Below, piece after piece: positions 44,642 to 52,895 of a stretch of DNA of 64,000 nucleotides (position 1 is its first letter; every line of letters begins with the position of its first letter). The stretch is from contig NZ_JARKNA010000014.1 of NCBI RefSeq assembly GCF_029360765.1, positions 83,248-147,247 of the forward strand. The letters run 5' to 3'. The position numbers and the translations under genes were made by a program. The DNA comes from Terrimonas pollutisoli (GTDB taxonomy: Bacteria > Bacteroidota > Bacteroidia > Chitinophagales > Chitinophagaceae). The notes beneath the pieces are model-generated. The model had not been told where the DNA came from and searched no databases. It saw only the letters and a list, made by a program, of their open reading frames with translations.

Positions 44642-45982
44642 ATGAAGAAATTTTTTCTGCTGCCCTTGATGCTCATAAGTGTGGTATTTTTTTATGCCTG
44701 CCAAAAAGAAAAGAGCTATGAGTCGGGTTCGCAACGATCTGCTGGCTCGCTGCAGGATGACCTGGCAGGTGAATGTTTACCAAAGACGGTGAATGGCGTT
44801 TATGAAGCAGGTACTGCACTCAATTCAGCCGACAATTATATCGATGTACAGATCAATGTAAGCCAGGTTGGTTCTTATACGGTGTTTACTGACACAGTGA
44901 ATGGGAATTTCTTTCGGGCTACCGGAAATTTTGGAACTATAGGGCTCAACACTATCAGGTTATTGGGAAGTGGCACACCGGCGAATGCGGGTAACTTTTT
45001 CTATGAAGTGCAGTTCGATACTTCGGTATGCGTGGTGGCCATTACAGTTCTACCGCAGGGTGGTGGAGTGCCTGCTGTTTTTACATTGGCTGGGAATCCC
45101 GATGTTTGTTTGGATTATGTATTGGCCGGCAATTACGCTGTAGGTACTGCAATGACCGCTGCAAATACGGTTGCCATTAAAGTGAATGTCACGACAGCGG
45201 GTACATATGATTTAACTACGCAGACCAGCAACGGGATAACTTTCTCCGGGTCGGGAGTTTTGGCGACAGGGCAACAAACTATCACCTTAACTGCAAGCGG
45301 CACTCCTGCACAGGCAGGTAGTACCAATATTCCTGTTGATGCAGGTACTTCCACCTGCAGTTTCACCATCGATGTGACATCACAATTTGATTACTTCCCC
45401 CGCACTGCCAACAGCAACTGGAGTTATCAGTTTGATGACGATGCCAATGATTCGTTGTGGGTTCGGGCTAAAGCAGGGACCGTCGTATTGGATGGCAATG
45501 CCTATACAATTTTTGAAGCTACAGATAGTGCCGCTATTTTCAGTGATTACGGAGCTTACCGTAAATCGGGTGGCGATTATCATTCTTATCTGGTTTTCGA
45601 GGATGGCTCGGGTCTTGATTACATCATGTTAAAAGACAACGTACCGGCAAACACAACCTGGGAATCAGACTCAGTGGGTGTAGAGATAGACGTAAGCGGC
45701 ATACCTGTAACAGCCTATATAAGATTGGTGCTTAAAATTGTTGATAAAGATATTTCTGTTACCGTTGGGGGCACTACCTACCCCAATACTATTGTTGTAA
45801 CGGAAAAATATGAATATTTCACAGGCACGGGTTGGGCAGATTTAACGGACCAGGTCGGGTATTATAAATCTTACTATGCAAGAAATGTTGGCTTGATTAA
45901 GTTTGAATCGTATTACGAGGCGGGCAATGCCAACCCTCCATTAGAATACAAGCAGGATCTGCGACGATACCAGGTATTCTGA
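44642..45982 (+). CDS. lipoprotein with two tandem beta-sandwich repeats
   Basis: 446 residues. Lipobox FYACQK (Cys about 20) followed by EKSYESGSQ. Two copies of an about 90-residue repeat occupy roughly 40-245: VNGVYEAGTALNSADNYIDV then QINVSQVGSYTV, and LAGNYAVGTAMTAANTVAIK then VNVTTAGTYDL, each ending in GSGTP-like and TCSFTIDV-like strands. The C-terminal 190 residues (FPRTANSNWSYQFDD onward) form a separate domain. The repeat is the same as that of the 61575 lipoprotein (four copies). Surface adhesin or scaffold is a guess. Confidence 0.82.
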   Translation: MKKFFLLPLMLISVVFFYACQKEKSYESGSQRSAGSLQDDLAGECLPKTVNGVYEAGTALNSADNYIDVQINVSQVGSYTVFTDTVNGNFFRATGNFGTIGLNTIRLLGSGTPANAGNFFYEVQFDTSVCVVAITVLPQGGGVPAVFTLAGNPDVCLDYVLAGNYAVGTAMTAANTVAIKVNVTTAGTYDLTTQTSNGITFSGSGVLATGQQTITLTASGTPAQAGSTNIPVDAGTSTCSFTIDVTSQFDYFPRTANSNWSYQFDDDANDSLWVRAKAGTVVLDGNAYTIFEATDSAAIFSDYGAYRKSGGDYHSYLVFEDGSGLDYIMLKDNVPANTTWESDSVGVEIDVSGIPVTAYIRLVLKIVDKDISVTVGGTTYPNTIVVTEKYEYFTGTGWADLTDQVGYYKSYYARNVGLIKFESYYEAGNANPPLEYKQDLRRYQVF

Positions 45983-45987
45983 TAATA

Positions 45988-46017
45988 CAAAAGAGGATGT
46001 TGAAGCATCCTCTTTTG
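45988..46017. terminator. bidirectional terminator
   Basis: CAAAAGAGGATG (45988-45999) and CATCCTCTTTTG (46006-46017) form a perfect 12-bp stem with loop TTGAAG, six bases after the lipoprotein stop and 20 bp from the stop of the convergent aminopeptidase gene. T/A tracts on both flanks. Confidence 0.85.
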
Positions 46018-46037
46018 TAACAATTATGGTGTTGTAA

Positions 46038-47522
46038 TTAAAAACCTTTTTTCTCCGCAGATTTCAACGGCGGTAATTTGAAATTATCCAATAAACTTTT
46101 TTGGGCGATCATTTTTTCAATATCCTCAATAGAGCGGGGTGCAAAACGGGAGAGAAGTTCATAACCGTTTTCGGTGATTAAAGCATCGTCTTCAATACGT
46201 ACTGCAATACTCCACCATTTTTTATCACAGTTGCTTCCTTCGGGAATATAAATGCCGGGCTCAATGGTCATCACCATGTTCTTTTTCATCGTGCTGTAAT
46301 TACCCCTGTCATGTACGTCAAGGCCGATATGATGGCCCAGGCCATGCGGATAGTATTTAGAGGTCTCTGATTTATCTTTTATGATACCCAATTTTATCAA
46401 TCCTTCTGTAATGGTATTCCGGGCGGCTGTCTCAGCATCCTTCCATTTCGATCCGTTTTTCAGTGTTTTAAAAGCGGCTTCCTGTGCGTCATATACAATC
46501 TGGTAGATCAGTTTTTCTTCCGGGGAAAATTTGCCGCCGGAGGGGATAGTTCTTGTTACATCAGCCGTATATCCATGATACTCGGCACCTACGTCCATCA
46601 GCAATAGTGAATTGCCAACCCTGGTTTTCGTGTTTTCCATATAGTGCAGGATACAACCATTTTCACCGGCGCCGATAATTGAACCGTAACCAACGCCCTC
46701 TGCACCGTATTTTTTGTGTACATATTCATGCAGACCCTGTATTTCCAACTCACTCATGTCGGGACGCACGGCTTTCATCACTTCATTTTGCCCCTGGCAA
46801 GAGATTTCAACGGCTTTACGCAGCAGCGTCATTTCTTCCGGCGTTTTTATTTCACGCAAACCGGCTGTAAGCTGGTAATAGGCTTTAGTATCAAAACGTT
46901 TGTCTTTTGAGTAGTCGTCGGGTATAGCTGCTTTTTGTTTGAACTGTTGCAAAAGATCATACAGTTCTGCTTTATCCCAGCGGCTGTCCGATACATCATC
47001 CGGCAAGGGGGCGAAAAGTATTTTGTCAAACCTGGAAAAGTCAATAGCGAATTTTGAAAAGGCATCACCATTAAGAGCCATTGCAAAACCTAATTTTTCT
47101 TTGGCGCCTTCGGTACCGAGCCTTCTGCCTGTCCATTGCTCAGCTTGTGCATTTCTTTTTTGTACAAAAAGTACTTCATTGTATTTATTACCAGTAGAGT
47201 CAGTTTGTTCATCTTTAAACACCAACAGCATTGAATTAGGTTCCTTGTACCCGCTGAAATAATACATGTCAGGATTTTGATGATAGAAATAATCTACATC
47301 GTTCGAAAAGTTGCGGGTGGGGTAAGCAAAGATGACGGCTACCGAATTATCCGGCATGTTTTCCCGGAGAGCAGCCCTTCGACCTGCATGAAACTCCCTG
47401 GTCAGGTAATCTTTTGGTAAATCATCATCGGCATGTTGCATGGAAGGTTGCGCCAGGCAAAATGTACTGATCAGTAAGGCAGGAAGAAAAGCAGTAAGCC
47501 TTTTATAAAAAAAATGGGGCAT
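46038..47522 (-). CDS. exported Xaa-Pro aminopeptidase (aminopeptidase P family, M24)
   Basis: 494 residues from ATG 47522; MPHFFYKRLTAFLPALLIST followed by FCLAQ is a good signal peptide, whereas an upstream ATG at 47585 would start within a terminator hairpin. The N-terminal domain (about 30-190) precedes the pita-bread metallopeptidase domain with MDVGAEYHGYTADVTRTIP (two Asp metal ligands), HGLGHHIGLDVHD (His), MTIEPGIYIPEG (Glu) and VRIEDDALIT (Glu). It removes N-terminal residues preceding proline in the periplasm. It lies immediately downstream of a small acidic gene and its terminator. Confidence 0.92.
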   Translation of the reverse strand: MPHFFYKRLTAFLPALLISTFCLAQPSMQHADDDLPKDYLTREFHAGRRAALRENMPDNSVAVIFAYPTRNFSNDVDYFYHQNPDMYYFSGYKEPNSMLLVFKDEQTDSTGNKYNEVLFVQKRNAQAEQWTGRRLGTEGAKEKLGFAMALNGDAFSKFAIDFSRFDKILFAPLPDDVSDSRWDKAELYDLLQQFKQKAAIPDDYSKDKRFDTKAYYQLTAGLREIKTPEEMTLLRKAVEISCQGQNEVMKAVRPDMSELEIQGLHEYVHKKYGAEGVGYGSIIGAGENGCILHYMENTKTRVGNSLLLMDVGAEYHGYTADVTRTIPSGGKFSPEEKLIYQIVYDAQEAAFKTLKNGSKWKDAETAARNTITEGLIKLGIIKDKSETSKYYPHGLGHHIGLDVHDRGNYSTMKKNMVMTIEPGIYIPEGSNCDKKWWSIAVRIEDDALITENGYELLSRFAPRSIEDIEKMIAQKSLLDNFKLPPLKSAEKKGF

Positions 47523-47568
47523 AAAAAAGGTGATTAGTTGGACTAAAAATAATCCATACCAATCACCT
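47523..47568 (-). terminator. terminator hairpin abutting the aminopeptidase start
   Basis: On the minus strand, AGGTGATTGGT pairs with ACTAATCACCT (one G-T) and is followed by six T residues that run directly into the ATG of the aminopeptidase gene. The hairpin occupies the position of a ribosome-binding region and could terminate the upstream small-gene transcript or modulate the downstream gene. Confidence 0.7.
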
Positions 47569-47597
47569 GGAGAATAAAAATACATGAATGGTTTTAC

Positions 47598-47864
47598 CTA
47601 TTCGTCATCTTCCTCTTCATAATATGCATCTTCGCTGGTATAATGTTCTTCCCAGGCTTTTACCGCTTCATCACTCAAGCATTCGATGATATCGAATAAG
47701 TCCTCTTTTTTTAGCTTCCACTCAGTTAGCGTGGGATCTTCAAACCGTTGAACAAAAATGCAATGATCAGTTTCTACCGCAACCTTGATGAGAGTAATAG
47801 GCGAGTCTTCTTTTTCCCTGACCAGGTAATAACATCCGTTTTCCAATAAATCATACGTGTACAT
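47598..47864 (-). CDS. small acidic hypothetical protein
   Basis: 88 residues, start MYTYDLLENGCYYLVREKED. The sequence alternates short strands (SPITLIKVAVETDHCIFVQR) and ends with an acidic run (EDAYYEEEDDE). It has no signal peptide and no recognised domain. Coding potential is supported by a clear start, charged composition and a downstream terminator at 47523-47568. Function unknown. Confidence 0.65.
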   Translation of the reverse strand: MYTYDLLENGCYYLVREKEDSPITLIKVAVETDHCIFVQRFEDPTLTEWKLKKEDLFDIIECLSDEAVKAWEEHYTSEDAYYEEEDDE

Positions 47865-48137
47865 ACTGCCTCCCTTTATTTTTATTTTCTTTTAAATCGT
47901 TCTTTAGCTCCAGTCGTTACCATCCAAATTGGATTAGCAATTAGCTCGACTCTTGCAGTTGATAATGGGAGAATTTTAAGAGGGGTTAGCGGGTGACCCA
48001 AAATTAGCAATTTGGGAGATTGGCAGGTTGAAATAATGAGGACGGGGATAAAATATTTTTATAAAAGATTCAATAATATGATTTTCAGTATATTGGGGAG
48101 GTTGTTTTAAATTTTTGCGAAACAAATATCAATCCCC

Positions 48138-49181
48138 TCATTTACAGGATATTGTAGTTGGATAGGCCAGTGTGGCTTCTTTTTGCTCTTTTGTCAGAAC
48201 TATTTGGGGGCTACTTTGCTTGAGGGTATTCTCAAAGACCGAGCGATTTTTATCGTGGGAAAAATTAGTAAACAATGAATGAACAGCTCCCTTTTCAGGA
48301 CGATTCATATCAAGCATTTTCGGGTTGCTATTGCAGGAGAAGTCGAAGTCAGCAAAGCTGAAGGAACGCAGTTGTTGAAATTGTTGTGTTTTAAAGAAGA
48401 TGGATTTACTGCTGATATCGTACACGATACTCCATTTGGTATAGTTGCCCTGGGCTACTTTATCCAGTATTTTAAATGAATGGTCAACAAGCGATAGGTT
48501 ACCGGGATTGGCTTTATATTCCTGTATCATATTACAAACCGTGGAGAATCGTTCCAGTGAATTGTTTCCCTTTGTTGCGCCACTGGAATAGCTGGAAACT
48601 GATGTTGAATAAGTATCATTGGTTAGCGCCGGCAGTGGCATGGACTGACCGGTATGTACTTCCATTTTCCCGTTGAGAAATTCTATAGATGCCGTGTGTC
48701 CGTTTGCATCAGCTATAAGATAATGGAGGGGCACATCTCCGGCTGCAATGCGAACCTGTTTATCACTCGCTATCACTTCTTCGATAGTGGAATGATTGTC
48801 GAGCTGATACTGTATCCATTGCAATACGCCGATAGCGGGACGCTCATCAGGCTTGGGGTAAGCAGTCCCATCCAGCCACATCAATTCGACCACGAGTCCT
48901 TTCTCGTTCATGCCACCGGTTGGAAACTCTTTGCCATATTGGTTGAAGGTAATGCTTCCATATTTCGAAATCCAACTGATGGTTTTTCCATTGTTTGTCG
49001 GGACCGAAGTTTTTGAAAGACCGCGGAGATTGGTGCAGACCATGCCGGAATCGGCCATCCAGTCATAGTTGCGGCCAAATACCATTTTACCATTGTAGTT
49101 GATAAAAAAAGTAGAGCAGGGTAGAACCGTGTTGCTGTAAATGATCAACAGCAGTAAAGCAATTATTTTTCTGGCAGACAT
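48138..49181 (-). CDS. choloylglycine hydrolase-family (linear amide C-N hydrolase) exported enzyme
   Basis: 347 residues. The signal peptide MSARKIIALLLLIIYSNTVL is followed by PCSTFFI, where the Cys exposed by processing (about residue 22) is the Ntn nucleophile of this family; GKMVFGRNYDWMADSG and the Asn-rich block YGKEFPTGGMNEKGLVVELM with WLDGTAYP follow. The family contains bile-salt hydrolases and penicillin V acylases, and many Bacteroidota members have unknown amide substrates such as acyl-homoserine-lactone-like compounds. The gene is leftward and preceded by the 51-residue peptide gene with a hairpin between. Confidence 0.9.
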   Translation of the reverse strand: MSARKIIALLLLIIYSNTVLPCSTFFINYNGKMVFGRNYDWMADSGMVCTNLRGLSKTSVPTNNGKTISWISKYGSITFNQYGKEFPTGGMNEKGLVVELMWLDGTAYPKPDERPAIGVLQWIQYQLDNHSTIEEVIASDKQVRIAAGDVPLHYLIADANGHTASIEFLNGKMEVHTGQSMPLPALTNDTYSTSVSSYSSGATKGNNSLERFSTVCNMIQEYKANPGNLSLVDHSFKILDKVAQGNYTKWSIVYDISSKSIFFKTQQFQQLRSFSFADFDFSCNSNPKMLDMNRPEKGAVHSLFTNFSHDKNRSVFENTLKQSSPQIVLTKEQKEATLAYPTTISCK

Positions 49182-49197
49182 AATGAACTCATATTAA

Positions 49198-49248
49198 TTA
49201 AATACCGTTTCGGAGACTGAATCATCCAGCATACGAAACGGTATTTAA
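49198..49248. terminator. 15-bp hairpin between the small peptide gene and the hydrolase gene
   Basis: TTAAATACCGTTTCG (49198-49212) and CGAAACGGTATTTAA (49234-49248) form a perfect 15-bp stem with a 21-nt loop. It lies 12 bp after the small ORF stop and 17 bp before the hydrolase start, so it can end the peptide gene transcript or sit in the hydrolase 5' leader. Confidence 0.65.
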
Positions 49249-49260
49249 AGGGCGTTGGCA

Positions 49261-49416
49261 TTAGCTAAACAAGCATCTCTTTTTGCATTCTTTTTTTACA
49301 TCTTGTTTCTGCTGTTTTTCGATTGCTTGTTTTTCGCTTTTGCTGTTGTGCAGGCTTGCGTATGCAAATGCTGCCGCTCCGCCTGCCAGTGCCAGGGCTA
49401 CAATGTATTTTTTCAT
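49261..49416 (-). CDS. small exported lysine-rich peptide, 51 residues
   Basis: Read leftward from ATG 49414-49416 to a TAA at 49261-49263. The first half is a short signal-like helix (MKKYIVALALAGGAAAFAYA), then a basic stretch (KSEKQAIEKQQKQDVKK) and a Cys pair near the C-terminus (ECKKRCLFS). Codon use and a GC-rich alanine helix support coding; larger rightward ORFs over the same bases are shadows. It could be a small periplasmic or membrane-tethered peptide. No family is recognised. Confidence 0.6.
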   Translation of the reverse strand: MKKYIVALALAGGAAAFAYASLHNSKSEKQAIEKQQKQDVKKECKKRCLFS

Positions 49417-49576
49417 AGCCTATATTTTTGTACTTAAAAGTTACGATGATTTTCGGAATGAGCCCCGGGTTTTAGACAAATGGTAAAATGTTTTGATGCT
49501 TGTCGCAGCTCAGGCAGAGGTGAAGGGTAGTATAAAGAGCCAACCAGTAGTCCACAAATGAGCTTCGAAGTGCATT

Positions 49577-49752
49577 GTCATTAAGTTAAGGTTTTTATTG
49601 CCTCGTCTTAAAAGACGAGGCACCATTGGCAATAAGAAACCGGGCTCTAGCCCAATATTGTATTGTTTGGCTAAAGCCAATACATAAATAAAATTCTTTA
49701 TCACTCTCCTGAAGGGCAATGCAATTCAAAGATCAGTCCTTAACTTAATGAC
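49577..49752. repeat. 176-bp palindromic MITE/REP-like element
   Basis: Ends are a perfect 15-bp inverted repeat, GTCATTAAGTTAAGG (49577-49591) and CCTTAACTTAATGAC (49738-49752); with outer bases the match reaches 19 bp with one mismatch. Inside lies an 11-bp hairpin TGCCTCGTCTT/AAGACGAGGCA (49599-49622) and a GGGCTCTAGCCC palindrome followed by a GTATTG/CAATAC pair around GGCTAAAGCC. No transposase is encoded. It resembles non-autonomous repeats of the REP or MITE class. It is the main content of the 49417-49885 gap. Confidence 0.65.
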
Positions 49753-49870
49753 ATTGCCCGAAGTGGCTTATTTTCTGATGGGGCCCGTCTATCTGGCATG
49801 AGATGATCTTCAGAAAAATAGAATACTTTTCCTCAAAATCCTTTTTCATCCTTATAATCGTGGTTCTATT

Positions 49871-49878
49871 TATATTTG
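49871..49878 (+). promoter_or_regulatory. -7 element of the tRNA-Lys promoter
   Basis: TATATTTG, an exact TAnnTTTG match, ends 7 bp before the tRNA at 49886; a clear -33 TTTG box was not found at the expected spacing. Confidence 0.5.
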
Positions 49879-49885
49879 CAGCCCC

Positions 49886-49959
49886 GACTCCCTAGCTCAG
49901 TTGGTTAGAGCTACTGACTCTTAATCAGTAGGTCCTGGGTTCGAGCCCCAGGGGGGTCA
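49886..49959 (+). tRNA. tRNA-Lys (anticodon CTT)
   Basis: 74 nt forming a full cloverleaf: acceptor GACTCCC/GGGGGTC with one T-G pair and discriminator A, D stem GCTC/GAGC, anticodon stem ACTGA/TCAGT with loop CTCTTAA (anticodon CTT at 49920-49922), T stem CTGGG/CCCAG with loop TTCGAGC. No CCA is encoded. Confidence 0.95.
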
Positions 49960-49960
49960 C

Positions 49961-49988
49961 AAAGCTTCATCATCTGGTGAAGCTTTTA
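49961..49988 (+). terminator. terminator of tRNA-Lys
   Basis: AAAGCTTCA (49961-49969) and TGAAGCTTT (49978-49986) form a 9-bp stem with an 8-nt loop followed by TTATTTT. Confidence 0.75.
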
Positions 49989-50004
49989 TTTTATCGTCAA
50001 AGAA

Positions 50005-50661
50005 ATGTTTATGATCATAGCCGAAACAATGAAGCTGGCGCAACAACTCTGGGACTATCATCTCATGAATCATACCCTTGCAAAAGCTGATTGCATCCTG
50101 GCGTTGGGTAGTCATGACTTGCGGGTGGCTGATCGGGCTGCAGAGTTATATTTAGCGGGTTGGTCGCCACTGGTAATAATGTCTGGGGGACTTGGCAATT
50201 TTACCCAAAACATGTGGACCGAAAAAGAGGCGGATCGTTTTGCAGCAGTCGCCATTCAAAAAGGTGTGCCGGCTGAAGCGATATTAGTAGAAAATCAATC
50301 CAGTAATACCGGTGAAAATATTTTATTTACTCAAAAACTGCTGCAGCAAAAGGGGGTCGATCCATATTCTTTTATCGTCGTGCAAAAACCTTACATGGAA
50401 CGCAGAAGTTATGCAACGTTTAAAAAACATTGGCCTGAAAAACATCTTTTAGTCACCTCGCCGCAAGTGACTTTCGCCGAATATCCCAACGAAGAAATCC
50501 CAATGGAACGGGTGATCAATATCATGGTCGGTGACCTGCAGCGTATTAAACTATATCCTGCCAAAGGTTTTCAAATACACCAGGATATACCCGATGATGT
50601 ATGGGAAGCTTATGAGCAACTTGTTGCCCTGGGATATGATAAGCATTTGGTGAAGGAATAG
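50005..50661 (+). CDS. YdcF/ElyC-family (DUF218) protein
   Basis: 218 residues without a membrane anchor, so it is the soluble YdcF type. Conserved blocks: ADCILALGSHDLRVADRAAE followed by LYLAGWSPLVIMSGG, TEKEADRFAAVAIQKGVPAE, and ILVENQSSNTGENILFTQKL with ERRSYATFKKHWP. The family fold is Rossmann-like and binds S-adenosylmethionine in E. coli YdcF; related SanA/ElyC proteins affect envelope integrity. Actual role here is unknown. It starts 45 bp after the tRNA-Lys. Confidence 0.85.
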   Translation: MFMIIAETMKLAQQLWDYHLMNHTLAKADCILALGSHDLRVADRAAELYLAGWSPLVIMSGGLGNFTQNMWTEKEADRFAAVAIQKGVPAEAILVENQSSNTGENILFTQKLLQQKGVDPYSFIVVQKPYMERRSYATFKKHWPEKHLLVTSPQVTFAEYPNEEIPMERVINIMVGDLQRIKLYPAKGFQIHQDIPDDVWEAYEQLVALGYDKHLVKE

Positions 50662-50891
50662 GTTGATCGGATGTCAAACAGGAGTTAATGATCAATAAAT
50701 AATTCTTATATTTAGTTGCAAACCAAAGATCATGAAGATCGCATTAAGCAATGTGTTCTGCTTTCTTTTCAAGTGAAGGTTCGTCAATGTAGTACTATCA
50801 ACCCTTGTTGGGTTTGTCCATCATCCTTTGTTACCCGATAAATGTTTGGCTAAGGAAATTTTGTAGCAGCTTTATTTAACTACGACAAATC

Positions 50892-51638
50892 TTGACCGGC
50901 AAACCGTTTTATTTAAGTTTGGTCACTCATGGTTGTGATGCTATTTCCTATATCAGTGCAGGGATTCATTATTTTTTTCTTGCCGCCAAAATTGTAAAAT
51001 CACCGAATATTCCAGCTGCTCCAAACGAAACGTTTAAAAATATCCGCAATATCTGGTGCACCCGGATCACCAGGCGTGTGGTATCCGTTTTAGTAAGAAG
51101 TCCTTTGCGGAAAACTGTATTAAGTCTCGTTCATTTTACCAATAAGCTGCCTGCTGACAGAGGTTGTGTTATCGTCACCTGTCATACACCCTGGAAACGT
51201 TTGATCGTGCAATGGTGCCTGGATAACAAAATAGCCCTCATCATATCAAATGGAACCAGGACACAGCAAAAGCGAAGCATACAAAGACAAGCGGCAGGAT
51301 TTTCTGACCTGAGAGATATTGTGAAATGGCTGCGGCAAAATGGCCGGGTGATCATAGCAGGCGATATTTTCAACAAGCTGGAAGATTGTCCTGTAAAATT
51401 TTTTGAAAATAATTGCAATGCTTCTTTGTTCCCGGTACGGTTGGCAAGGATAGCTAACGTGCCGCTGGTGACTGCCCTGCCTGTTCTTCGCAATGGCGTT
51501 GTTTATATCAATTATGGCCCGCAGTTTGACAATAGCCTGCAACAAATGGACGACCATCACATCATGCAACATCTTATCTCATTTTTTGAAGAGGAGATAA
51601 AAAGGGAACCAGGTATCTGTCCTGCGTTGGCTATGTAG
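50892..51638 (+). CDS. putative lysophospholipid/LPS acyltransferase-like protein, TTG start
   Basis: 248 residues. No ATG precedes the conserved part: an in-frame stop is at 50877-50879, leaving TTG at 50892 as the only reasonable initiator. The chain has a hydrophobic N-terminal segment (ISYISAGIHYFFLAAKIV) and VIVTCHTPWKRLIVQWCLDN, GRVIIAGDIFNKLEDCPVKF and GVVYINYGPQFD, which weakly resemble the HtrB/LpxL acyltransferase layout (His block, then a second conserved core). The usual H-x4-D/E is not clear here (H-x4-R), so an inactive or different function is possible. N-terminal truncation cannot be excluded. Confidence 0.5.
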   Translation: MTGKPFYLSLVTHGCDAISYISAGIHYFFLAAKIVKSPNIPAAPNETFKNIRNIWCTRITRRVVSVLVRSPLRKTVLSLVHFTNKLPADRGCVIVTCHTPWKRLIVQWCLDNKIALIISNGTRTQQKRSIQRQAAGFSDLRDIVKWLRQNGRVIIAGDIFNKLEDCPVKFFENNCNASLFPVRLARIANVPLVTALPVLRNGVVYINYGPQFDNSLQQMDDHHIMQHLISFFEEEIKREPGICPALAM

Positions 51639-51707
51639 TTATAGAATAAGCAAACAACAAACTCAAGCAAACATTATTTGTAACTTTCCTTCTGACAAAA
51701 AATCGCA

Positions 51708-52175
51708 ATGATGAATGATCACGCAGAAAATTTTGCCAAAGCCGAAATGCTTATCCGCAAACCAATAGCAGAAGTTTTTGAAGCCTTTATCAATCCTGCG
51801 ATTACTACAAGATTTTGGTTTACTAAAAGCAGTGGCAGGGTAGAAACTGGTAAAGACCTTGAATGGACATGGGAAATGTATAATTATAAGGCGCCCGTGA
51901 AAGTTTTAGCAGTGGAACCCAATAAACAAATCGTCATTGGGTGGGGCAACCGGGACGAGGCCACAAGGGTAGAATGGACATTTCAAAGCCTGGAAGCAGG
52001 AACTTTTGTGAGCATTATCAATAGCGGATTTAAAGGAAGCCAGGAGCAGGTCGTTGCACAGGTTCGTGATTCAACAGAAGGCTTCACTCTCGTTTTAGCC
52101 GGATTAAAAGCCTTATTGGAACATGCTATACAACTTAATCTTGTGGGTGACCGGTTTCCGCAAGGATTGACATAA
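51708..52175 (+). CDS. SRPBCC/AHSA1-family protein
   Basis: 155 residues. Start is one of two adjacent ATGs at 51708. The Bet v 1-like fold is recognisable from FAKAEMLIRKPIAEVFEAFI followed by NPAITTRFWFT, DLEWTWEMYNYKAPVKVLAV, VEWTFQSLEAGTFVSIINSG and a long C-terminal helix FTLVLAGLKALLEHAIQL. AHSA1-like proteins of this group have varied ligand-binding roles. It precedes the DinB-like gene on the same strand by 45 bp. Confidence 0.88.
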   Translation: MMNDHAENFAKAEMLIRKPIAEVFEAFINPAITTRFWFTKSSGRVETGKDLEWTWEMYNYKAPVKVLAVEPNKQIVIGWGNRDEATRVEWTFQSLEAGTFVSIINSGFKGSQEQVVAQVRDSTEGFTLVLAGLKALLEHAIQLNLVGDRFPQGLT

Positions 52176-52220
52176 AGCATCGTCGGGTAATTTAATTTTT
52201 CATTTAAGATCAGTAAAAAA

Positions 52221-52664
52221 ATGAAACAATTTTTTAAAGAACTTTTTGCATACAGCCATCATTTTAATCAGCAACTGGTCACCGTTTTTACAGAGCGGAC
52301 TGATAAGACTTCTGAAAAATCAGTGAAATGGTTCAATCATATTCTGAATGCCCACCTGGTATGGAACAACAGGATACTAAAGCAACCGGGTCCATTGAAT
52401 AGCTGGGATATGCACGATGTGACGGAACTCAGGGAAATGGATCAGTTGAATTATAATACATCTTTACAGATACTGGACAATTTTGACCTGGATACAGCTA
52501 TCAGCTACACTACTTTTAAAGGCGAGCCATTTACCAATACAGTAAGGGATATTTTATTTCATGTGGTAAATCATTCTACCTACCACCGAGGGCAGATAGC
52601 GGCGGATTTCAGGCAAACAGGATTAGAGCCGCTTACAACTGATTATATATTTTTCAAGCGATAA
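52221..52664 (+). CDS. DinB-family four-helix metal-binding protein
   Basis: 147 residues. The helix bundle carries the three conserved histidines of the DinB/YfiT superfamily: HILNAHLVWNNRI (His about 41 or 45) and HVVNHSTYHRGQIAADFRQT (two further His in the H-x3-H arrangement near 114-122). These are small metal-dependent thiol transferases or hydrolases of mostly unknown substrate. Likely co-transcribed with the SRPBCC gene upstream. Confidence 0.88.
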   Translation: MKQFFKELFAYSHHFNQQLVTVFTERTDKTSEKSVKWFNHILNAHLVWNNRILKQPGPLNSWDMHDVTELREMDQLNYNTSLQILDNFDLDTAISYTTFKGEPFTNTVRDILFHVVNHSTYHRGQIAADFRQTGLEPLTTDYIFFKR

Positions 52665-52744
52665 ATTTGGGTGCAATCCAAATTTATCGCTGTATAAACA
52701 AGTAAGAATAAACCACGGGGAAAACTGAGAAGGCTCAAAGCTCA

Positions 52745-52790
52745 TTGGGAAATCCCTGTCTGTGGTAAACTCTGTGAATCTCTGTGGTTA
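52745..52790. repeat. short CTCTGTG-type repeats
   Basis: TCTGTGGTAAACTCTGTGAA and CTCTGTGGTTAA lie in the 230-bp gap between the DinB-like and GT39 genes; three near-copies of CTCTGTG. Such runs are frequent in Bacteroidota intergenic DNA, and no function is proposed. Confidence 0.4.
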
Positions 52791-52895
52791 ATGAGTGCGA
52801 CAATTCGGAATGCACCCATAAATTTGCGGCAACAATATTTTATCCGTTAGTTTTAAACCCTGGCGCTTCTAAAGTGTTTTAGGTAGTCAACAACT

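Noticed and set aside
49510..49719. A 69-residue minus-strand ORF
   Set aside because: It runs through the hairpins of the inverted-repeat element and has no protein-like features.
52745..52790. CTCTGTG repeats as a CRISPR or regulatory array
   Set aside because: Only three short imperfect copies without uniform spacing; common intergenic simple repeats.
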